Notes: a model not told the origin generated them from the letters alone. DNA of 9,196 nt from Candidatus Poribacteria bacterium (GCA_027625215.1 JAQBWJ010000041.1:1-9196); one strand, 5' to 3'; shown: positions 1 through 6,823, numbered from the stretch's first letter. A program made the numbers and translations.

Positions 1-115
1 GTCGGATTTCCTCTTGCAGCAAGGTCTTAATCGCTTCAGCGGTCAGCAGCCCTTCGGATTCCGCTTGTTCGGCGAGCGGTTCCGGCAGGTTCAGTTCGAT
101 GGTCAATGTCTTCAT
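1..115 (-). CDS. Small antitoxin-like protein, N-terminal part (runs off the window)
   Basis: The first 38 codons can be read, beginning MKTLTIELNLPEPLAEQAES; the gene continues past the left edge. A short beta-strand (TLTIELNLP) is followed by amphipathic helices ending in LLTAEAIKTLLQEEIR. This layout matches small antitoxin-like proteins that usually precede a PIN-domain or RelE/ParE-type toxin gene, which would lie outside the window. The start is supported by AAGGGAG nine bases upstream of the ATG. It lies 46 bases downstream of the oxidoreductase stop on the same strand. A TATCAT hexamer at 148-143 could be a -10 box, but no convincing -35 is visible. The antitoxin call is inferred from size and composition; no toxin is visible. 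Confidence 0.6.
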   Translation of the reverse strand, partial: MKTLTIELNLPEPLAEQAESEGLLTAEAIKTLLQEEIR

Positions 116-161
116 CAAAGCGGACTCCCTTCATACGCAAGGATGATACCACGAAATCCCC

Positions 162-1706
162 TCACCCGCCGAGATCGGCGAGTAGGACCTTTGCCGCGTT
201 GAAGCCCGGCAATCCTGTCACGTTCCCGCCCGGATGACAGCATGATCCGCAAAGGTACAGCCCGTTGATCGGCGTCCGGTAGTGTCCCGCGCCGGGGAAG
301 GGGCGGTTGTACCCCACCTGCCCGTTCGTGAACGCCCCGACGAGCAGATCGCCGCCGCGCATATTCGGCAGCCGACGCGCCGTGTCGAGAGGCGTGCGTG
401 TGAACGAGTCGATCACCGCGTCGTTCAGGTTCGGCGCGTATTCGCCCCACATCTGAAGAACATCCTGCCCGTGTTGCAAGGCGGCGCGTTCCCAGTTGAG
501 CGGGTCGCCGTTTAGTCGGTAGGGCAGTTTCTCCCACATGAAGGCGGAGTGGTGTCCGAGAGGAGCCTGAGACGGGTCGAACCGCGTCGGACATGCGCCC
601 CACATCACCGTCGGCGGGATCGTCCCGTTTTCGTGATGGCGGACGATCTCATCGAATTGACCCGCCTCCTCCAGCCCCAAAATCACCATGAGCGACTCAT
701 TCCCGGCGGGCGAGCCGTAATCCGGCGGCTCGGAGAGACAAAGGTGCAGCCCGAACAGCGGCGCGAGCAGGTTGTATTGAAACGCCTCCGCGTGCGTGCG
801 CCATTCGTCGGGGAGCGCGTTGGGTTCGATCAGGTCGAGGAACGTCTGTTGCGGGTTCAGGCTGGATGCGACGAACCGCGTCGCGCGGAACACCTCGCCG
901 TCCGTCGTTTCGACCCCAACCGCCTTCCCACCTTCGACAAGAATCCGCTTTAACGAAACACCGCACTTCACCTTCCCGCCTGATTCCTCGACGGCGGAGA
1001 CAAGCGCGCGACCCAGATTCGCCGACCCGCCGAGACACATCTGCGCCTTCCCGTCGCTCGCCAGCAAAAACGGGATGTGATGCCCAAACCCCTTCGCCCG
1101 CAGATCGACCTCGCGCAACCCGTTGAAGAACAGCAACCCCGCCTGAATCACCGGGTGGGTGAACTCCCGCCGAACGAACTCCAGCGGCGACATCTTGCTT
1201 GTTTTGAGGAGCAGTCTGCCTTCGGGCGTCTGTTCGAGGCGGCGACGGCGTTCGTCCGGCGGCGACGGCGCGGACTGCGCTTCGGGGATGAGGATGTCGC
1301 GCACGATGGGACGAAAATCGTCGCGCCAACGTTTGAGGCTGTCGGCGTCGTGGCGGCTGAACTGCGCGAACGAGTCCACCGTGCGGTCGAACTCGACGTG
1401 CCATTCAAGCGCGTTGCCGTCGCGGAGAAGCAAGGCGACGTTGCGCGGCGGTTCGACGTAGTTCGCTCCGTGACGCGCCAGATCAAGGCCGGTATACCAA
1501 GGAAGTCCTGTCACCCCGCGATGAAAAAACGAGTGGGTGTTGTGGAGAAAGCCTGATCCGGTTGGGTATTCTACCGTTGCGAGTCCGCCGCCGGGTTCGG
1601 GGTTGCGGTCGAGCGAGAGGGTGCGGAGTCCCGCTTTTCCCAAGTACGCTTGAAGGATCAGCCCGTTGTGTCCCGCGCCGAGAATGATGCCGTCGTAGGT
1701 CGCCAT
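162..1706 (-). CDS. CrtI/phytoene desaturase-like FAD-dependent oxidoreductase
   Basis: A 514-residue flavoprotein of the phytoene dehydrogenase-related (CrtI / PNDRE) family. The N-terminus has the dinucleotide-binding fold: G10-A-G12-H-N-G15 after a short beta-strand, an acidic residue D33 at the end of the second strand, then the glycine-rich stretch PEPGGG (36-41). The C-terminus carries the family's second FAD-contact block, GLYLCGSCCHPGGNVTGLPG (482-501), followed by FNAAK. The length is normal for the family. It should catalyse FAD-dependent oxidation, desaturation or isomerisation of a hydrophobic substrate. No carotenoid pathway genes are nearby, so the substrate is unknown and a carotenoid name is not justified. 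The start is the ATG at 1706, directly before the FAD motif, with only a weak purine-rich ribosome site. It is transcribed away from the first PhyH gene across a shared intergenic region. Confidence 0.88.
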   Translation of the reverse strand: MATYDGIILGAGHNGLILQAYLGKAGLRTLSLDRNPEPGGGLATVEYPTGSGFLHNTHSFFHRGVTGLPWYTGLDLARHGANYVEPPRNVALLLRDGNALEWHVEFDRTVDSFAQFSRHDADSLKRWRDDFRPIVRDILIPEAQSAPSPPDERRRRLEQTPEGRLLLKTSKMSPLEFVRREFTHPVIQAGLLFFNGLREVDLRAKGFGHHIPFLLASDGKAQMCLGGSANLGRALVSAVEESGGKVKCGVSLKRILVEGGKAVGVETTDGEVFRATRFVASSLNPQQTFLDLIEPNALPDEWRTHAEAFQYNLLAPLFGLHLCLSEPPDYGSPAGNESLMVILGLEEAGQFDEIVRHHENGTIPPTVMWGACPTRFDPSQAPLGHHSAFMWEKLPYRLNGDPLNWERAALQHGQDVLQMWGEYAPNLNDAVIDSFTRTPLDTARRLPNMRGGDLLVGAFTNGQVGYNRPFPGAGHYRTPINGLYLCGSCCHPGGNVTGLPGFNAAKVLLADLGG

Positions 1707-1840
1707 TCGTCGAGTCCCGTTTCCTGCGTGAAGGCGATGGAGTTGCGGTCGTTGGTCGGTATGGGAACATTGATGCGGGGTTCGCGCAATGGGGGTCGTT
1801 CGGTTTTCATGTTGTCTCGAACACCGAACGTTCTCATGTC

Positions 1841-1866
1841 GTGGAACACGAATCCGCTTGTTCCAT
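1841..1866. repeat. Inverted pair of TGTTCCA half-sites
   Basis: GTGGAACA at 1841-1848 is the exact reverse complement of TGTTCCAC, a unit used in the array downstream. It faces TGTTCCAT at 1859-1866 across a 10-base spacer. This outward-facing pair uses the same core as the array at 1918-1977, so both may be bound by the same protein. That role is inferred. Confidence 0.4.
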
Positions 1867-1917
1867 CGGACAATTCAGTGTTCATCAAGGTTTAGAAGGA
1901 GATCCGGCTAGAAAACG

Positions 1918-1977
1918 TGTTTCATTTTGTTTCACGATGTTCCACCGTGTTTCATCATGTTCCACGATATTCCACCT
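1918..1977 (+). repeat. Six direct 10-bp repeats (TGTTYCAY plus two bases)
   Basis: Six consecutive units start at 1918, 1928, 1938, 1948, 1958 and 1968: TGTTTCATTT, TGTTTCACGA, TGTTCCACCG, TGTTTCATCA, TGTTCCACGA and TATTCCACCT. The first eight bases follow TGTTYCAY, with one mismatch in the last unit, and the last two vary. A conserved core repeating every 10 bp places each copy on the same face of the helix, which suits cooperative protein binding. A simple slippage-derived repeat is the alternative. The array ends about 45 bases upstream of the candidate -35 of the first PhyH gene. Confidence 0.8.
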
Positions 1978-2021
1978 ATTCGATCTCAAGACCGAATCAC
2001 CCTTGCAAGAGATCGGATTGA

Positions 2022-2050
2022 TTGACGAAACTCGGTCGGCGAGTTAAGGT
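2022..2050 (+). promoter_or_regulatory. Candidate sigma-70-type promoter for the first PhyH gene
   Basis: TTGACG (2022-2027) and TAAGGT (2045-2050) are separated by exactly 17 bases. The -35 matches five of six consensus bases. The -10 matches only three of six, but these include the important first T, second A and last T. Transcription would begin near 2057, which favours the downstream translation start at 2114. This is a motif match only. Confidence 0.35.
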
Positions 2051-2113
2051 ACGCGCGAGATGAAAGGCATCGGAGGGGCGAACGAACGGTCAAGGGGAAA
2101 GGATAGCGGAGCG

Positions 2114-2842
2114 ATGATCGACATCGAGGCGAAACTGGACGAACTGGAAGAGGTCGGGTTCCTCCACATCGAAGGCGCGATGACACCGGAGGAGACGGAG
2201 AAGACCCGCCAACGGATCAACTTCGCCCGCGAGCAAGGCTGGGAGGAAGGGCTGAACGCCGTCGGCAACATGTGGTTCGACTCGCTGCTTGACCGCGAGC
2301 CGCAGCACTACGCGGCGTTCGTCGGGCATTCGAGCGTGCGCCCGTACCTCGAGGGCATGATGGGCAAGCAGTGTCAGTTGCGGAGTTTCCGCGCGCACAT
2401 CAACCCCGGCAAGTACCTCCAAGAGTGGCACATGGACTTCTACGGCTACTGGAACGAACAGCGCGAGATCGCCAAGTACCGCTACGCCGTACAGCCCATC
2501 GCCATGAACACGTCCTTCTATTTCCAAGACAACGCGCCCGGCGAGGGCTTCCTGCGGTTCGTCAAGGACGGTCACAAGTCGGAGCCGAAGCACCTCAGCC
2601 CGCTCGACCACCCGAAGTTCGAGGAGTGGTGCTACGCGCAGGAGCACCTCACGATCTACCCCAAAGCGGGCGACGCCGTTGTTTTCCTGAGCCACATCCC
2701 CCATCAGGGCGGCAAGGAGCGCGACGACATGGAACGCAGCAACCTCGTCTGCCACTACCAACTGACGCCGATGCACGACCGCTCGTGGTTCGTCTCGCGT
2801 CCGCGCGGGTACGAGGGGACGTTCCCGTTCTCGCAGGGGTGA
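2114..2842 (+). CDS. Phytanoyl-CoA dioxygenase (PhyH) family protein
   Basis: A 242-residue Fe(II)/2-oxoglutarate-dependent oxygenase of the PhyH family, expected to be cytosolic. The N-terminus (LEEVGFLHIEGAMTPEE) is the usual PhyH opening. The metal-binding HxD is H106-M-D108, in EWHMDFYG. The distal histidine is H194 or H197, in SHIPHQGG, and R208 in ERSNLVCHY fits the 2-oxoglutarate carboxylate-binding arginine. All catalytic residues are present, so it is probably active. The substrate cannot be read, because PhyH members hydroxylate many small molecules and lipids. An in-frame ATG at 2060 would add 18 residues with no family resemblance. I prefer 2114 because it starts just before the conserved region and the candidate promoter fires near 2057; its ribosome site (GCGGAG) is modest and close. 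It diverges from the CrtI-like gene. Confidence 0.87.
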   Translation: MIDIEAKLDELEEVGFLHIEGAMTPEETEKTRQRINFAREQGWEEGLNAVGNMWFDSLLDREPQHYAAFVGHSSVRPYLEGMMGKQCQLRSFRAHINPGKYLQEWHMDFYGYWNEQREIAKYRYAVQPIAMNTSFYFQDNAPGEGFLRFVKDGHKSEPKHLSPLDHPKFEEWCYAQEHLTIYPKAGDAVVFLSHIPHQGGKERDDMERSNLVCHYQLTPMHDRSWFVSRPRGYEGTFPFSQG

Positions 2843-2864
2843 AATCGGAGGGAAATCGTTGCCG

Positions 2865-2881
2865 ACATCCGATGCGGATGT
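2865..2881 (+). terminator. Possible intrinsic terminator after the first PhyH gene
   Basis: ACATCCG-ATG-CGGATGT forms a perfect 7-bp stem with a 3-base loop, 22 bases after the PhyH stop. It is followed by TATTGTCTTG, a T-rich but imperfect tail. The position fits termination, but the weak T-run makes this uncertain. Confidence 0.4.
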
Positions 2882-2927
2882 TATTGTCTTGAGGGACTCT
2901 TGAGTTACCGAAGTATCCGCGTTTGGA

Positions 2928-3650
2928 ATGGATATGAGACAACTCGTGCATTTTCGGCGAATCGTTGGGTTGATCGTCGCCGCGCTTTGTATCGGGCTGT
3001 TTGTTGCCAACGCGGACGGACGTGTTCGAGTGCGCGGGTACTTTCGTAAGAATGGAACCTACGTGAGCCCGCACTATCGCACGGCTCCCGACGGTATCCC
3101 CTATAACAACTACTCATATCCGGGCAACTACAACCCGAATACTGGGGAAATCACTCCCGGCGATCCATTCACATATCTCAAGAATTATTACAGTCGGAAC
3201 TCTACTCCGTCTTACTCATTTTCCTATCCGACTCACTCCACGTATACGAGTCCAAGCAAAGCGTCGGGCGAATCTTTTCCTTCCACATCAAATCAATCGA
3301 GTGTAGCCACCAGGCTCTTTGATTCGCTTGATTTCAACAATCAAACAACGCTCCGAATGTCTTACCCTGCTCAACGCTCGGTAATGAAATCCGAATCGAA
3401 GACGACTACGTTTGATTGGAATCGCAGTTCACGCAGAACGCTAGGGCAGACATCTGGCGAAACGGCGCGAGGCACGACATCGACAACTGCGAGCCTGCTC
3501 TCGTTTTATTCGCGTGAAACAGATCGTCAAACTACGCGAACATCTACGAACGAAACCGCCTCTTCGACAACCGATATTCTCACGCCATCCAGCGATTCAC
3601 GGAGCAGATCGACATCCAGTACTACAATAAGCCTTCTCACCCGTCCATAA
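2928..3650 (+). CDS. Secreted protein with N-terminal GYFRKNGTYV-type motif and Ser/Thr-rich tail
   Basis: A 240-residue protein of unknown function. Residues 1-29 look like a Sec signal peptide: basic RR at 10-11, hydrophobic IVGLIVAALCIGLFV, and an ANA cleavage site before D30. The motif RGYFRKNGTYVSPHYRT begins at residue 36 and continues through NNYSYPGNYNPNTGE (60-74). This glycine/tyrosine/asparagine block is seen at the start of many small secreted bacterial proteins of unknown role. The rest, from about residue 90, is low-complexity, rich in Ser, Thr and Arg, and probably disordered. TTASLL and TTISLL recur near the end. A second ATG at 2934 could also be the start. G+C is lower than in the flanking PhyH genes. 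It is followed 20 bases later by another secreted-protein gene, so the two are probably co-transcribed. Confidence 0.75.
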   Translation: MDMRQLVHFRRIVGLIVAALCIGLFVANADGRVRVRGYFRKNGTYVSPHYRTAPDGIPYNNYSYPGNYNPNTGEITPGDPFTYLKNYYSRNSTPSYSFSYPTHSTYTSPSKASGESFPSTSNQSSVATRLFDSLDFNNQTTLRMSYPAQRSVMKSESKTTTFDWNRSSRRTLGQTSGETARGTTSTTASLLSFYSRETDRQTTRTSTNETASSTTDILTPSSDSRSRSTSSTTISLLTRP

Positions 3651-3670
3651 CATAGCCTTAGGGATATTCT

Positions 3671-4402
3671 ATGCGTCGCATCCTTATCACCCTATCGATG
3701 ATTCTGAGTTTCGTGGTCATCTGTTATGGCGATACAACGGCGATAACCCAAGATGGTCAAAAAGTTACATTGAGGGATGATGGGACATGGGCTTATATCC
3801 CTGATTCCGACGATATAGAGGTCACAGGATTCAGAGACGTAAAGTGGGGTTCTTCAATCGCGCAAGTTATGGATGCCGAGACGGGCCTTACAAAGACGGA
3901 ATCGGATACCAGCATTGTGCTCTGGAAGAACGATACACTTCTCGAAGCGCAATTCCGTACACAGTTCGAATGTGTTGATGGTAAGCTCGTTGAAGGTCAA
4001 TATATTCTGAATGATAGGAATGTAAACGTCACTCGGTATGTCCATTTGTTTGCTGAATTGGAGCAAGCGCTCAACGGAAGATATGGTGAAGGAACACGCA
4101 GCGTAAATTGGATACGGGAACCAGAAAAATTTAAAACCGTCTATGACGCGTTGTCTGGAGAGTATATACGAGTCGACAAAGATAATGTAGATACGTGGCA
4201 TATTGGGCTTCGTGGATTAAATGGCTTGCTTGAAATTGAATCGTCATGGGAAACTGATACTACTCTCGTTTTGGTGCGTGTTTTCAGGAATCAACCCGCC
4301 GTAGGAAGTGACAAAGTAGAACTTGTAATTCGTTATGTCAGTAAAGACCTTGAGGAATTCGCCAAACGTGTTCGGACCGAATCTAAGGCAAACAAACTAT
4401 GA
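3671..4402 (+). CDS. Secreted two-part protein of unknown function
   Basis: A 243-residue protein with a probable signal peptide (RR, then ILITLSMILSFVVIC, cleavage near G20). After cleavage comes a short module, DGQKVTLRDDGTWAY (28-42). It resembles the beta-hairpin DG-K-V-L-DGTW-Y segment found in small periplasmic proteins of the DUF3157 type. Next is a domain opening with GFRDVKWGSSIAQVM (53-67), the FR-x-x-x-WG pattern seen at the start of many short secreted bacterial domains. The remainder alternates beta and amphipathic segments with no catalytic motif I recognise. C18 does not sit in a good lipobox, so it is probably not a lipoprotein. AGGG about nine bases upstream supports the ATG. 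The codons are noticeably A+T-rich (one sampled line 40% G+C). It lies 12 bases before the second PhyH gene. Confidence 0.75.
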   Translation: MRRILITLSMILSFVVICYGDTTAITQDGQKVTLRDDGTWAYIPDSDDIEVTGFRDVKWGSSIAQVMDAETGLTKTESDTSIVLWKNDTLLEAQFRTQFECVDGKLVEGQYILNDRNVNVTRYVHLFAELEQALNGRYGEGTRSVNWIREPEKFKTVYDALSGEYIRVDKDNVDTWHIGLRGLNGLLEIESSWETDTTLVLVRVFRNQPAVGSDKVELVIRYVSKDLEEFAKRVRTESKANKL

Positions 4403-4414
4403 ACGAGGCTCACC

Positions 4415-5212
4415 ATGCTGACGCCTGACCAACTCGACCACTTCCAAGAAAACGGCTACGTCATCCTCGACCCCGTCGTCTCGCCGACGGAGTTCGAAGC
4501 GCTCCGCCAGCGGTGCGACGACATCACACAAGGACGCATCCAGCACGAGGGGATGTGGTTCCAGAAAGATATCGGCGGCTCGGAGTACAAGCTCGGTCCC
4601 GGCGGCAAGTTCGACGGACCCTCCGACAACTACCGCAAGATCGAAGGCTGGGAGAACGACCCGCTGTTCCTCCAGTACATGCAACACCCCGTCTTTCGCG
4701 GCATCACGAAACAGATGATGGGCGAACAGGTGCGGGTGTACCGCGCGATGTTCATGAACAAGCCCCCGAAACTCGGCACGGTGCTGCCCTACCATCAGGA
4801 CGGCGGCACGGGCTGGCGGCTCTCCAGTGTGGACGGCAACGACTTCCTCACCGTCTGGAACGCGCTCGACGCCGCGACCATCGAGAACGGCTGCGTCGAG
4901 GTCGTGCCGGGATCACACAAGTTGGGGCTGCTCTCGGAGCGTGGACACACGATCTCGAAAGAACACGAGGAGGCGTACGCGAAGACCTCCGTGTTCCTCG
5001 AACTGGAGATCGGGCAGGTCGCCGTACTGCACAACTTCCTGCTGCATCGGTCGGACATCAACAAGACGGATCGGTCGCGGCGCGGGTTCAGCGTCTGCTA
5101 TATCGACGGGAAGGTGCATCGGCTGGACGCGCCGGACCACCCCGGCTTCCCGATCATCTTCGGTCCCGGCGCGTTGACCGTCGAGGACGCGCAGGCGCGG
5201 ATGACCGCGTGA
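4415..5212 (+). CDS. Phytanoyl-CoA dioxygenase (PhyH) family protein
   Basis: A 265-residue Fe(II)/2-oxoglutarate-dependent oxygenase. The textbook PhyH start LTPDQLDHFQENGYVILDPV lies at residues 2-21. The iron ligands are H127 and D129 (PYHQDGG) and the distal H211 (LLHRSDINKT); R222 or R223 (RSRRGFSVCYI) should bind 2-oxoglutarate. The family signature ENGCVEVVPGSHK (157-169) is intact. It is a much more canonical member than the gene at 2114, and the two are diverged paralogues rather than a recent duplication. GAGG eight bases before the ATG supports the start. The preceding secreted-protein gene ends 12 bases upstream, so the two are likely on one transcript although base composition changes sharply between them. 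The substrate is unknown. Confidence 0.92.
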   Translation: MLTPDQLDHFQENGYVILDPVVSPTEFEALRQRCDDITQGRIQHEGMWFQKDIGGSEYKLGPGGKFDGPSDNYRKIEGWENDPLFLQYMQHPVFRGITKQMMGEQVRVYRAMFMNKPPKLGTVLPYHQDGGTGWRLSSVDGNDFLTVWNALDAATIENGCVEVVPGSHKLGLLSERGHTISKEHEEAYAKTSVFLELEIGQVAVLHNFLLHRSDINKTDRSRRGFSVCYIDGKVHRLDAPDHPGFPIIFGPGALTVEDAQARMTA

Positions 5213-5236
5213 CAGTCTCTTTTGAATTGACATGCA

Positions 5237-5272
5237 AAACGGGCGAGACACTCGACGTTGTCTCGCCCGTTT
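5237..5272. terminator. Bidirectional hairpin terminator between convergent units
   Basis: AAACGGGCGAGACA and TGTCTCGCCCGTTT form a perfect 14-bp stem around an 8-base loop (5251-5258). The AAA at one foot and TTT at the other give a short U-run on both strands. It lies 24 bases after the PhyH stop (plus) and about 30 bases after the rplQ stop (minus), so it can serve both units. Confidence 0.85.
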
Positions 5273-5303
5273 CATTCTTAGTCGCTTGAGCGGCGGCGTC
5301 CGA

Positions 5304-5699
5304 TCAGTCTTGTACGAACTCGATCAACGCTTCCGGCGCGTTGTCGCCCAGCCGACGGTCGAGTTTGATGATCCGCAAGTAGCCGCCCGGTCGATCCGCG
5401 TAGCGCGGCGCGATCTCGGTGAACAACTTGTGCAGCATGTCGCGGTCGCGGATCGTTTCGCCCACGAGGCGTCGCTTGTGAATCGCTCCGGCGGCGAGTT
5501 TGCCGCCTTCGTTCGGCAACAAGTTCGCCTTCTTCGCGTGCGTGACCAGTTTCTCAACGATAGGACGCAGGGCTTTCGCCTTCGGCTCCGTCGTGCGGAT
5601 GCGCCCGTGTCGGATCAACGCGGTCGCCTGATTCGCAAACAACGCCTTGCGGTGTTCGCTTGTGCGTCCGAGTTTTTTGTAGCCTTTTAGATGTCGCAT
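5304..5699 (-). CDS. rplQ: Large ribosomal subunit protein bL17
   Basis: A 131-residue L17, full length compared with the roughly 127 of E. coli. It begins with the signature MRHLKGYKKLGRTSEHRKAL. It ends with the conserved RYADRPGGYLRIIKLDRR block and the NAPEALIEF tail, which packs against 23S rRNA near the exit tunnel. It is the last gene of the cluster, 38 bases after rpoA, and is followed by the shared terminator at 5237-5272. AGGGA a few bases before the ATG is its ribosome site. Confidence 0.98.
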   Translation of the reverse strand: MRHLKGYKKLGRTSEHRKALFANQATALIRHGRIRTTEPKAKALRPIVEKLVTHAKKANLLPNEGGKLAAGAIHKRRLVGETIRDRDMLHKLFTEIAPRYADRPGGYLRIIKLDRRLGDNAPEALIEFVQD

Positions 5700-5737
5700 C
5701 GTTCCCTGATTTCTTCGTCATTCGGAGGATTCGGAGA

Positions 5738-6697
5738 TTAGTCGGGAAGTTTCATCCCGAATTCGAGGTTCAGCCCTTTGAGAATGTCTTTCACTTCCGC
5801 CAGCGACTTGCGCCCGAAGTTTTTGACGTGCAGCATGTCCTTCTCCGAACGCGACACGAGGTCGCGCACAGTGCGGATGCCTTCGGATTCCATGCAGTTC
5901 GCCGCGCGGACGGGCAATTCCAGTTCCGCCACCGGCTTGTCGAGGATCGCCCGCAGTTGACGCTCTTCCGGCGTCTCCTCTTCCACCTCTTCGACGTACG
6001 TCTCGTCGAACTCGCAGAACAGGTTCAGGTGGTCGATCAGGATCGCCGACGCCTTCGTGATCGCGTCCTTCGGCGACACGCTGCTGTCCGTCCACACTTC
6101 CAACACGAGGCGGTCGAAGTCCGTCTGCTGACCGACGCGCGTCGCTTCGACGTGGAAGTTCGCCTTGCTCACCGGCGAGAAGATCGCGTCCACCGGGATG
6201 TAACCGATGGGACGGTCCTTCGTCTTGTCGTAGTCGGCAACTTGGAAGCCGTGCCCCACTTGGATTTCGAGCGCCATGTCCAACGCGCCGCCCTCGTCAA
6301 GATAGGCGATGTGTTGATCGGGGTTGACGACTTCGAGGTCGGCGGGCGTTTGAATGTCCGCCGCCGTCACTTCACCTTCGCTGTCGCGCACCAGTTTGCA
6401 GGTGAACGTGCGGTTCGTGTCGGTGCGGAAGCGGATCTCTTTCAGGTTCAGCACGATCTGAACGATATCTTCCGCGATGCCCGGCAACGTCGAGAACTCG
6501 TGCGGCACGCCGTCGATCTGCACGGCGGTAATCGCCGCGCCCGGCAACGACGACAGCAACACGCGACGCAGCGCGTTCCCCAGCGTGATCCCGAACCCGC
6601 GCTCCAGCGGTTCCGCGAAAAACTGCCCGTAGTCATGTCGCAACGTGTCCACGTCGGCGACCAATCGCTTCGGCATCTCCATTTTGTCTAATAGCAT
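5738..6697 (-). CDS. rpoA: RNA polymerase subunit alpha
   Basis: A 319-residue alpha subunit, the assembly platform of RNA polymerase. The N-terminal dimerisation domain contains PLERGFGITLGNALRRVLLS (30-49). A Glu-rich linker (about 232-247) leads to the C-terminal domain with VRAANC (263-268), whose R264 and N267 match the DNA-contacting residues of the E. coli domain. The helix-hairpin-helix NFGRKSLAEVKDIL (293-306) follows. The ORF is open to 6784, but the extra 29 residues would be read from the intergenic inverted repeat region. The start at 6697 (MLLDKMEMPKRL) has GAGGGG about 11 bases upstream. It precedes rplQ directly. rpsD, which normally sits upstream, is absent. Confidence 0.97.
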   Translation of the reverse strand: MLLDKMEMPKRLVADVDTLRHDYGQFFAEPLERGFGITLGNALRRVLLSSLPGAAITAVQIDGVPHEFSTLPGIAEDIVQIVLNLKEIRFRTDTNRTFTCKLVRDSEGEVTAADIQTPADLEVVNPDQHIAYLDEGGALDMALEIQVGHGFQVADYDKTKDRPIGYIPVDAIFSPVSKANFHVEATRVGQQTDFDRLVLEVWTDSSVSPKDAITKASAILIDHLNLFCEFDETYVEEVEEETPEERQLRAILDKPVAELELPVRAANCMESEGIRTVRDLVSRSEKDMLHVKNFGRKSLAEVKDILKGLNLEFGMKLPD

Positions 6698-6744
6698 GAT
6701 CGGCGCATCCCCTCGGAAAACGTGGTGCTTCGGAGCTCTCCCAG

Positions 6745-6823
6745 TGTCATTCTGAGGCGACTGCCGAAGAATCTCGATTACCACCCGCTACATCCGGGAT
6801 TCTTCACTTCGTTCAGAATGACA
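6745..6823. repeat. Imperfect inverted repeat element between rpsK and rpoA
   Basis: TGTCATTCTGAG (6745-6756) pairs with TTCAGAATGACA (6812-6823), 11 of 12 positions. Inside these ends, GAAGAATCTCG faces CCGGGATTCTTC, extending the symmetry. This type of sequence (GTCATTCTGA...GAAGAATC) is familiar as a dispersed intergenic repeat in many bacterial genomes, perhaps a degenerate MITE-like element. It ends 7 bases past the rpsK stop. As RNA it could fold into a long imperfect hairpin within the operon transcript. Confidence 0.7.

Larger units (their letters stand above)
1707..2113. promoter_or_regulatory. Divergent intergenic region between the oxidoreductase and the first PhyH gene
   Basis: About 400 bases with no gene I can support. 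It should hold the promoters for both divergent genes. It contains an inverted pair of TGTTCCAY-type half-sites (1841-1848 and 1859-1866), a 10-bp direct repeat array (1918-1977) and a candidate promoter for the plus-strand gene (2022-2050). Small ORFs crossing it on both strands show no recognisable protein features. The 10-bp repeat period is not a multiple of three, which argues against coding there. Confidence 0.6.

Noticed and set aside
1658..1888. Minus-strand small ORF overlapping the start of the oxidoreductase gene and the intergenic region
   Set aside because: It overlaps a strong gene in another frame, has no recognisable motif and ends inside that gene.
1918..1977. CRISPR array or full parS site
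   Set aside because: Units are 10 bp with no spacers, so this is not CRISPR. Only the half-site TGTTTCAC is present in direct orientation; the parS palindrome is not.
1841..2047. Plus-strand small ORF covering the 10-bp repeats
   Set aside because: The 10-bp repeat period shifts frame at every unit, so the conservation is not of a protein sequence. There is no family resemblance.
2060..2113. Upstream ATG for the first PhyH gene
   Set aside because: The 18 added residues are not PhyH-like, and the candidate transcription start lies only a few bases before this ATG. It is kept as an alternative.
2090..3010. Long open frame on the minus strand (306 codons) opposite the first PhyH gene
   Set aside because: It is antisense to a gene with intact catalytic motifs. 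Its Val/Leu/Arg-rich translation is typical of a shadow frame in high-GC DNA.
5660..6691. Long plus-strand open frame (343 codons) opposite rpoA
   Set aside because: rpoA is unmistakable on the other strand. The plus-strand translation is Arg/Val/His-rich with no domain signature.
6698..6784. N-terminal extension of rpoA
   Set aside because: The extra 29 codons run into the intergenic inverted repeat and have no resemblance to alpha subunits. The start at 6697 has a ribosome site.
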